In this document: positions 6,784 to 11,592 of the stretch, piece by piece | Position numbering within the stretch: position 1 is the stretch's first letter | Layout of the letters: each line of letters begins with the position of its first letter | NCBI GenBank assembly: GCA_009702725.1 | Contig: WLHM01000015.1 | Location: 1-11,592, forward strand | Source: Actinomycetota bacterium | GTDB lineage: Bacteria > Actinomycetota > Actinomycetes > S36-B12 | Direction of reading: 5' to 3' | Length of the DNA: 11,592 nt | Notes under the pieces: generated by a model | The model's database searches: none | What the model was told of the DNA's origin: nothing | The model's input: only the letters and a program-made list of their open reading frames with translations | Made by a program: the position numbers and the translations under genes

Positions 6784-8529
6784 TTATTCGTCGTCGCCAC
6801 CGACAGCGTACGGGTCGCCAACTGATAAAGATGACATCATTTCTTGGTAGCGATCATCTTTGGAAGTATGCGCGACGATCACTGAAACCCCTGGGTGTGA
6901 AATTGAATTGACCACTGCAGCTCGGAATTCATCGACACCATGTGTAGATGATGCGTTGCAGCCAATTGCCTCAGCGATGGCTGCATAATCAAAATCTTTG
7001 AACTCAGAAGCAATAATTCTGTTCTTCTGCCCGTGGTAGACCCATCCCAAGATGGTGTTGTCTAGAACCACAACAGTCATCTTTAAACCAAGCTCGACGG
7101 CCGTTATCAACCCATGCAAGGTCATCGCCATGCCGCCGTCGCCGCAAACAGCTACGGCTGAACGCCCAGGGAAGTTGTATGCCGCTGATGCTGCGGCGGG
7201 TACTGCGTAACCCATGCCGCCACCCCCATTGGGCTGCAGGACAGTGCCACCACGCTTGGATTGAAAATCACGCAGCATGTAGAGGCGATTTTCACCCGCG
7301 TCGCAGGTTATTACGGTGTCGGCTGGCAGCTCCTCAGAAAGCACTCGCACGGCATCGCGGGCGCTGAAGTTACCTGGTGTGGAACTGAAGTCGCGGTTGA
7401 AGTAGCCGTGTGTTGCCCGCAATTTCGCAACTCTTTCTATTGCTGCGCTTGCTGTGGGTGCCACAAGTTGGACAAGTCGTGGAAGTGCGTCGGCTAGATC
7501 TCCATTTACCGGAACATCAATTGGTTGTGTCCATGAAAGGTTTAGCGGATCGATATCTATCTGGATCAACGTTTGTTTAGCCGGGTTGATCATTGCGGGG
7601 TTGTAATTGGCCGAGTCGGAAGTTCCGAGCTTGGTGCCGAGGGCGATTATCAGATCAGCGCCGCCCACGGCCGCGATAGCCGATTCATGGCCGAATGGGC
7701 CCATTAATCCAAGTGCGAGTGGGTGGTCCTCCGGGAAGGTGCCTTTGCCGGCAGGGGTGGTTACGACTGGTAGTTGCGCGCGCTCGGCGAAATCAAAAAG
7801 TGCATCCTCTGCTCCGGCAACGCGAATCCCGTTTCCGGCGATTATGAGCGGGCTTTTAGCGGCCGCCAATAATTCAGCAATCCGAACAAGGTCTTCTTGA
7901 GGGGCTTTAACTTTTGGGGCACCGGCATATGACCTATCAAGATATGCGGGAGGTTCTTTTGTAAGGTCCATTGTTCCGTACACCGAGCGGCTCGTGAAAA
8001 TTACGGCGACCGGCCCCTGTTCACCTGTTGTGGCGTGCTTAATAGCGAGTTGAGTCATCTGAAGTGCCTGCGTCGCGTCAGTGGCAACGAAAGTTCTTTT
8101 TGTTATTGCGCGCATTGCAGCAGGCAAATCGTAGGCACCATATCCACCAAATCCGCCTTGATATGGACCAAGGTGCGCGAAGGATCCGTGGTCGGTGGCG
8201 TCAATCAGAATCACCATCGGAGAGCAGCCAAGGTGCGCCTCCATGATCCCGATGCCGGCGTTTCCGAGCACCCAGGCGCCCTGGCCCATGACCACTGCTG
8301 GCTTTCCAGTCAGCCGCCCATGGGCTTCGGCCATCACCGTGCCAAGTGACTCCTCACGTACTAAAACTGTCCGGACTTTGTCCTGGTGAGCTCGCAGGCC
8401 GTCAAAGATTTGCATCGTGTAGCCACCTGGCATGCCGTAAACGACAGGGTCGTCCATTCGAGCGATCACTGCCGCGACAGCCTGGGCACCGGTCATCGCC
8501 GGTGCCGGGTTACGGGAAATATCTGTCAT
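6784..8529 (-). CDS. ThDP-dependent enzyme, acetolactate synthase-like
   Basis: A thiamine-diphosphate enzyme of 581 residues with the three-domain layout of the acetolactate synthase/benzoylformate decarboxylase superfamily. Seen: the Pyr domain (about 10-180) with YGMPGG (31-36) and LVREESLGTVMAEAHGR (56-72), where E60 is the expected ThDP-activating Glu; the central domain (about 210-355) with PLIIAGNGIR (227-236) and IDIDP (324-328); and the PP domain with GGGGMGYAVPAAASA (435-449) and the metal-binding GDGG (463-466) followed by N491. Oddly, the usual RHE motif reads REE (58-60), and residues 113-133 form an unusual Gly/Tyr-rich loop (HGSFAHLGPYQGGFGGYGAY runs 114-133). These point to a non-standard substrate rather than valine or isoleucine synthesis. 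No regulatory small subunit is nearby. It is divergent from the IclR gene and upstream of the SDR gene. Candidates include an alpha-keto acid decarboxylase, carboligase or sulfo-/phospho-analogue enzyme; I cannot choose. Confidence 0.88.
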   Translation of the reverse strand: MTDISRNPAPAMTGAQAVAAVIARMDDPVVYGMPGGYTMQIFDGLRAHQDKVRTVLVREESLGTVMAEAHGRLTGKPAVVMGQGAWVLGNAGIGIMEAHLGCSPMVILIDATDHGSFAHLGPYQGGFGGYGAYDLPAAMRAITKRTFVATDATQALQMTQLAIKHATTGEQGPVAVIFTSRSVYGTMDLTKEPPAYLDRSYAGAPKVKAPQEDLVRIAELLAAAKSPLIIAGNGIRVAGAEDALFDFAERAQLPVVTTPAGKGTFPEDHPLALGLMGPFGHESAIAAVGGADLIIALGTKLGTSDSANYNPAMINPAKQTLIQIDIDPLNLSWTQPIDVPVNGDLADALPRLVQLVAPTASAAIERVAKLRATHGYFNRDFSSTPGNFSARDAVRVLSEELPADTVITCDAGENRLYMLRDFQSKRGGTVLQPNGGGGMGYAVPAAASAAYNFPGRSAVAVCGDGGMAMTLHGLITAVELGLKMTVVVLDNTILGWVYHGQKNRIIASEFKDFDYAAIAEAIGCNASSTHGVDEFRAAVVNSISHPGVSVIVAHTSKDDRYQEMMSSLSVGDPYAVGGDDE

Positions 8530-8631
8530 TGGAGATTCTCGCTTTCAGTCAGGGAATACCACCGTAACAACTATCGTCCATCCTGAAAAGGTTCATAATA
8601 GTAAGAAGAATTTCAGCTAAATGGAGGATTG
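8530..8631. promoter_or_regulatory. Divergent promoter/operator region between the ThDP enzyme and IclR genes
   Basis: This 102-bp gap holds the starts of both divergent genes. CATAAT at 8594-8599 is a plausible -10 for the regulator, and its complement gives a TATTAT -10 candidate toward the ThDP gene, so the two promoters may share it; no clear -35 is visible. The hexamer TTTCAG occurs three times: plus strand at 8543-8548 and 8611-8616, and inverted (CTGAAA) at 8583-8588. The last two form an inverted repeat with 22 bases between them that brackets the -10. These are candidate IclR-binding half-sites, by position only. Confidence 0.5.
8623..8627 (+). promoter_or_regulatory. Ribosome binding site of the IclR regulator gene
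   Basis: GGAGG sits 4 bases before ATG 8632. It would overlap too closely with the preceding in-frame TTG at 8629, so the ATG is taken as the start. Confidence 0.8.
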
Positions 8632-9378
8632 ATGGGCCAGCCCTTGCCGCGTGTGCCAGGTGTGCAATCAGTGTCACGGGCCTGTCGCATCTTGCTTTCT
8701 GTGGCCAACTGCGATCTGGGCCTTTCGGCTAGGGAGGTGGCCAAACTTCACTCGTTGACCTTGCCCACCACCTACAACCTCCTTACGACACTGTGCAGTG
8801 AAGGCTATCTAGTTAAGAGAGCCAACCATCGGTTTGTACTCGGGCCAGCCCGTCATGCATTTGCGGAGTCACTCCGACGAAACCCTGGCCCCTCGGACCA
8901 GCACTTGGAATTACTGCGCGAGCTTTCGGAGGCGACGGGTGAGACCACGTATTTAAGTGCCTGGCAAGGTGATCACGTAGTTATCCTCGCATCAGTTGAG
9001 GGGACGGAGTTATTGAGAGTTCCGCGTCTTCGGCCCGGATTCAGTGACCACATGCATGCGCGGGCAAGTGCAAAGCTAATGCTCGCCGTCGCGTCGGAGA
9101 GTCACCGCGATCGAGTGTTGGAACAAATGGGGTTTGAGCGGTTGACGAAAAATACGATTACTGATCGCGAAGTTTTTGAATCCGAGCTTGATGAGATCCG
9201 GATTGCTGGCGTTGCGTTTGATCGACAGGAATATCACACGGACCTAGCCGGAATAAGCGCCCCAATAGTGGAGGCCGGGCAAGTGGTTGCAAGCTTGACC
9301 ATTGCAGTTCCGGCAGAACGATTTGCTCGAAATCGAGAGATCCTGTGCACTCACCTAGTTGCCATTGCGCAGGGATGA
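8632..9378 (+). CDS. IclR-family transcriptional regulator
   Basis: A DNA-binding regulator of 248 residues, the usual IclR length. Seen: an N-terminal winged helix-turn-helix (about 10-75) beginning VQSVSRACRILLSV, with LSAREVAKLHSLTLPTTYNLL (31-51) as the recognition helix-turn-helix and YLVKRANHRFVLG (59-71) as the wing; and a C-terminal effector-binding domain (about 88-245) with GETTYLSAW, HARASAKLMLA (142-152), GVAFDRQEY (193-201) and SAPIVEAGQVVASLTIAVP (209-227). IclR proteins usually respond to a small organic acid and often control the catabolic genes beside them. This one is divergent from the ThDP/SDR pair and tail to tail (16 bp) with the BKACE operon, so it probably controls one or both. 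The effector is unknown. Confidence 0.93.
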   Translation: MGQPLPRVPGVQSVSRACRILLSVANCDLGLSAREVAKLHSLTLPTTYNLLTTLCSEGYLVKRANHRFVLGPARHAFAESLRRNPGPSDQHLELLRELSEATGETTYLSAWQGDHVVILASVEGTELLRVPRLRPGFSDHMHARASAKLMLAVASESHRDRVLEQMGFERLTKNTITDREVFESELDEIRIAGVAFDRQEYHTDLAGISAPIVEAGQVVASLTIAVPAERFARNREILCTHLVAIAQG

Positions 9379-9394
9379 TTGAACGGATTTTAGT

Positions 9395-9925
9395 TTAGAA
9401 ATCGCCACTTTCAAGTTCGCCGGCAGCGTTAAGCGCCGATAACTCGCGGTACGTGACTGAATTTTGCACAATGGCCGCGCGTTCCTCCGCTGATGTCTCG
9501 CGCCTAATCTTTGCGGGGACCCCGGCTACTAATGAGTTGGGTGGGATAACAGCGCCCTCCAAAATAACAGCCCCGGCAGCGATCAAAGAGCCCGATCCAA
9601 TGTAGGCGCCGTTCAACACTATGGCTCCCATGCCAATCAGTACATCATTGTCGATGGTGCAGCCGTGCAGAACCGCACGGTGTCCAACCGAAACATTCTC
9701 ACCGACTTTCACGGGAAACCCAGGGTCCGCATGTAACACGCATCCATCTTGGATATTTGTTCCATTGCCAATTGCGATTCGATCACTGTCAGCTCTAAGC
9801 ACGCACCCGTAGTAGATGCCACAGTCGTCGGCTAATTCGACCTCGCCGACGAGCACAACATTTGCTGCCACCCACGTCGACTGAGCAACAACCGGCGTCT
9901 TTCCATTAATGGCAATAATCGGCAT
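9395..9925 (-). CDS. Gamma-carbonic-anhydrase-like hexapeptide-repeat protein
   Basis: A left-handed beta-helix protein of 176 residues of the gamma-CA/PaaY/CaiE/YrdA group, normally a trimer with metal sites between subunits. Seen: hexapeptide repeats from about 12 to 135; R44 and D46 in VLRADSD; Q59 in NIQDGCVLHAD; and the three metal-ligand histidines H65, H82 and H87 (VGHRAVLHGC), with the same 5-residue gap between the last two as in known gamma-CAs. A C-terminal helix (143-165) packs on the helix. The gene is last in a minus-strand operon, 10 bp after the BKACE gene. In phenylacetate and carnitine operons relatives act as CoA-thioesterase or accessory proteins (PaaY, CaiE), so a role clearing or handling CoA esters made by BKACE is plausible; carbonic anhydrase activity is the alternative. 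Confidence 0.9.
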   Translation of the reverse strand: MPIIAINGKTPVVAQSTWVAANVVLVGEVELADDCGIYYGCVLRADSDRIAIGNGTNIQDGCVLHADPGFPVKVGENVSVGHRAVLHGCTIDNDVLIGMGAIVLNGAYIGSGSLIAAGAVILEGAVIPPNSLVAGVPAKIRRETSAEERAAIVQNSVTYRELSALNAAGELESGDF

Positions 9926-9935
9926 CAGCCGTCTC

Positions 9936-10868
9936 CTAGAAGTCGGTGTCCTGAGAGCCCTTGAGCCCTAGGTGGGCTCGCGCCTCTGCCGGGGTGGCTG
10001 GCACTCGATCGAAAAGATCTGCCAAGGCTACGGCTTTTTCTACCAATTCGACATTTGACTTTGCGTTCTCAGTGCGACGAACCCGAAGGTTGTCCTCAAG
10101 GCCAACGCGGATGTTCCCTCCAAGCATCATGCTGAGCGCTGCGAGCTGGAACTCACCCGGGTAACCAACTCCGGCGGCAGACCAAGTAAAGGAATCAACT
10201 CCGAAAATTCTCTCAGCGGTTCGTAACATATGAATGAGTTGATCTGGATCAACCATGTTCGCGCCCAAAACGCCAAGTACGAATTGGATGTTGAAAGGTG
10301 GTGAAAGTACACCCTCTTTGACGAGTTGGCGTAAATTGAATAAGTGTCCGACGTCGTAAATCTCGATTTCCGGGCGAGTACCAGCTGCGTCCATTAAACC
10401 AGCCAGGTAGGTGACATCCGCAAAGGTATTCTTGAAAATGTAATCGCGGGTGCCCTCTAGATACTCAAGCTCCCACGGCTGAAAGTCAAGATCACGCTGG
10501 GCGATGGTGAATAACCCGAAGTTAAAACTACCAACATTCAAGGTTGCCATCTCTGGTCGGAATCTTGGCACAATTGCGGCCCGCTCAATAATGGTCATGT
10601 GCCGCCCGCCACCCGTGGTGGGCTGCAGTACGGCGTCCGTGCGCTCCTTGAGTTGTGTTAGCACGCGATCGAATAGTTCAAGATCTGCGACCGGGCGGCC
10701 AGTTGACTCCTCACGAACGTGAATATGCAGCACAGATGCGCCAGCCTCGGCGGCGGCTACACCGTCTTCGACTATCTGCTCGACAGTTATTGGGATGGCG
10801 GAGCTTTGTGCCGGCACAGTCATGCCACCGGTAACCGCACAAGTGATGATTACTTTCTCGTCCATCAT
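9936..10868 (-). CDS. BKACE beta-keto acid cleavage enzyme (DUF849 family)
   Basis: A TIM-barrel metal enzyme of 310 residues that transfers the acyl part of a beta-keto acid to acetyl-CoA-derived CoA, giving acetoacetate and a new acyl-CoA (founding member Kce of lysine fermentation). Seen: N-terminal strand KVIITCAVTGG (5-15), VLHIHVR (46-52) with zinc ligands H48 and H50, QPTTGGGRH (82-90), TLNVGSFNFG (109-118), IEIYDVGH (168-175), and VGLEDNLRV (255-263) with the third ligand E258. The start ATG 10868 has GAGAGG just upstream; Met2 could serve equally. It lies between a ketopantoate-reductase-like gene (10 bp upstream) and a gamma-CA-like gene (10 bp downstream). BKACE subgroups use different substrates (for example aminohexanoate or dehydrocarnitine types), and specificity cannot be assigned here. 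Confidence 0.92.
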   Translation of the reverse strand: MMDEKVIITCAVTGGMTVPAQSSAIPITVEQIVEDGVAAAEAGASVLHIHVREESTGRPVADLELFDRVLTQLKERTDAVLQPTTGGGRHMTIIERAAIVPRFRPEMATLNVGSFNFGLFTIAQRDLDFQPWELEYLEGTRDYIFKNTFADVTYLAGLMDAAGTRPEIEIYDVGHLFNLRQLVKEGVLSPPFNIQFVLGVLGANMVDPDQLIHMLRTAERIFGVDSFTWSAAGVGYPGEFQLAALSMMLGGNIRVGLEDNLRVRRTENAKSNVELVEKAVALADLFDRVPATPAEARAHLGLKGSQDTDF

Positions 10869-10878
10869 ATTAACCTCT

Positions 10879-11592
10879 CTATTGTTTGAGCAGTGATCGA
10901 AGATCGATCAGATTAGTTGGCCCTGGCTGGCGTTCTTGACGTTCACATTCTCGAACAATGTCGACAATCCCTTGGTTTAGCGGGGCAGGGAGTCCAACCT
11001 TCTTGGCTTGTGACACCACACCTCCATTTATAACATCGATTTCAGTCCGCGCCTGTCGTTCTAGATCTTGCAGCATGGACGCTTTGGTGGGCCCCAGACG
11101 CAACATAAGCCGGTCGAGTGCACCAAGGGCTACTTGTCGATCGCCAGAGTTGGTAATGATCAGGTGTTCAGGATTAACACCTGCAACATCATCGAGCACA
11201 ACCCCGGATGCCATTGCCACAGCGTAGCCCTCGGCCCAGACCGCTAAAGCCAGATCGACACCACCAGGCTGCGCCACAACGTCGGAATAGACCATCCCGG
11301 CAACGGCCCCGAGTCCAGAAAAAGTGCTGTTCAATAACAATTTAGACCAAAGGTGCCCGAAAATGTTTTCAGAGATTCGAACCTCGCCCGCATTTTCGAG
11401 GGTTTCACCTAGCTTAATGAGACGTGGGCTAATTGAGCCATCAATTTCCCCGATTACAAATGGTGCCGTAGTTGTTTTGGCGACGTGACCCACGCCTAGA
11501 TTTGTGGCCCCCCATTCGACGATCCCAATCAGTAGGCGCTCGGGCCCTACCACTGATTCGACGCGCTGCTGAACCAAGCCATTCCCGAATGA
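10879..11592 (-). CDS. Ketopantoate reductase-like dehydrogenase (ApbA/PanE family), N-terminus cut by window edge
   Basis: An NAD(P)-dependent dehydrogenase of the 2-dehydropantoate 2-reductase family; 237 C-terminal residues are visible and the Rossmann-fold start (about 80-100 residues) lies outside the window. Seen: a GNGL element at the left end matching the family QNG region, VVGPERLLIGIV and GATNLGVGHV (the G-P-G-H-like linker), FVIGE, and the C-terminal helical domain with HLWSKLLLNSTFSGLGAV, which holds the family's catalytic Lys (visible residue 84) and Asn (88). The domain ends ...LIDLRSLLKQ. The frame is open to the window edge, so the internal TTG at 11577 is not the start. In this operon, with BKACE and gamma-CA, it probably oxidises or reduces the pathway's hydroxy/keto acid rather than making pantoate; that is inferred from context. 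Confidence 0.87.
   Translation of the reverse strand, partial: SFGNGLVQQRVESVVGPERLLIGIVEWGATNLGVGHVAKTTTAPFVIGEIDGSISPRLIKLGETLENAGEVRISENIFGHLWSKLLLNSTFSGLGAVAGMVYSDVVAQPGGVDLALAVWAEGYAVAMASGVVLDDVAGVNPEHLIITNSGDRQVALGALDRLMLRLGPTKASMLQDLERQARTEIDVINGGVVSQAKKVGLPAPLNQGIVDIVRECERQERQPGPTNLIDLRSLLKQ

Noticed and set aside
9379..9394. Possible bidirectional terminator between the convergent IclR and gamma-CA genes
   Set aside because: The 16-bp gap has a short T-rich run but no inverted repeat.

Overview
The window looks like a chromosomal segment of an actinobacterium of moderate GC content, possibly an aquatic lineage. This is inferred from the IclR and PfkB/FGGY gene styles, the GTG starts, the secreted proteins, and a short C-terminal Cys...Cys...Trp surface tail that I associate with such organisms. 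It carries only chromosomal-type genes. I saw no tRNA, rRNA, IS element, CRISPR array or phage gene. Both edges cut a gene: a ribokinase at the left and a ketopantoate-reductase-like protein at the right.

Region 1 (1-2703) is a pentose-phosphate entry module. A ribokinase (minus strand, C-terminus cut off) is divergent, across only 36 bp, from a xylulokinase-type FGGY kinase. That kinase overlaps an RpiB-type sugar-phosphate isomerase by 4 bp. Together they can phosphorylate ribose and a ketopentose such as xylulose, and interconvert ribose-5-P with ribulose-5-P.

Region 2 (2700-5946) is a cell-envelope block. A secreted alpha/beta hydrolase runs on the minus strand. Divergent from it is a likely three-gene plus-strand operon: a small lipoprotein, a cytosolic protein that resembles the ATP10/thioredoxin-like family, and a secreted beta-propeller protein of glycosidase type. 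It is followed by about 300 bp without an intact gene. This stretch contains a start-less open frame rich in Ser, Thr, Ala and Gly that ends in a Trp-containing tail, best read as the remnant of a secreted protein.

Region 3 (5939-11592) is a catabolic island centred on an IclR regulator. On one side, divergent from the regulator, are a ThDP-dependent acetolactate-synthase-like enzyme and an SDR dehydrogenase. On the other side, convergent with it, are a ketopantoate-reductase-like dehydrogenase (N-terminus cut off), a BKACE-type beta-keto acid cleavage enzyme (DUF849) and a gamma-carbonic-anhydrase-like hexapeptide-repeat protein, packed 10 bp apart. The natural reading is an IclR-controlled route for an unknown hydroxy or keto acid: oxidation by the dehydrogenases, carbon-carbon cleavage by BKACE (acetyl-CoA dependent) and by the ThDP enzyme, with the hexapeptide protein in a supporting role. 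The substrate cannot be read from sequence. This is the part of the window most likely to be an undescribed pathway.
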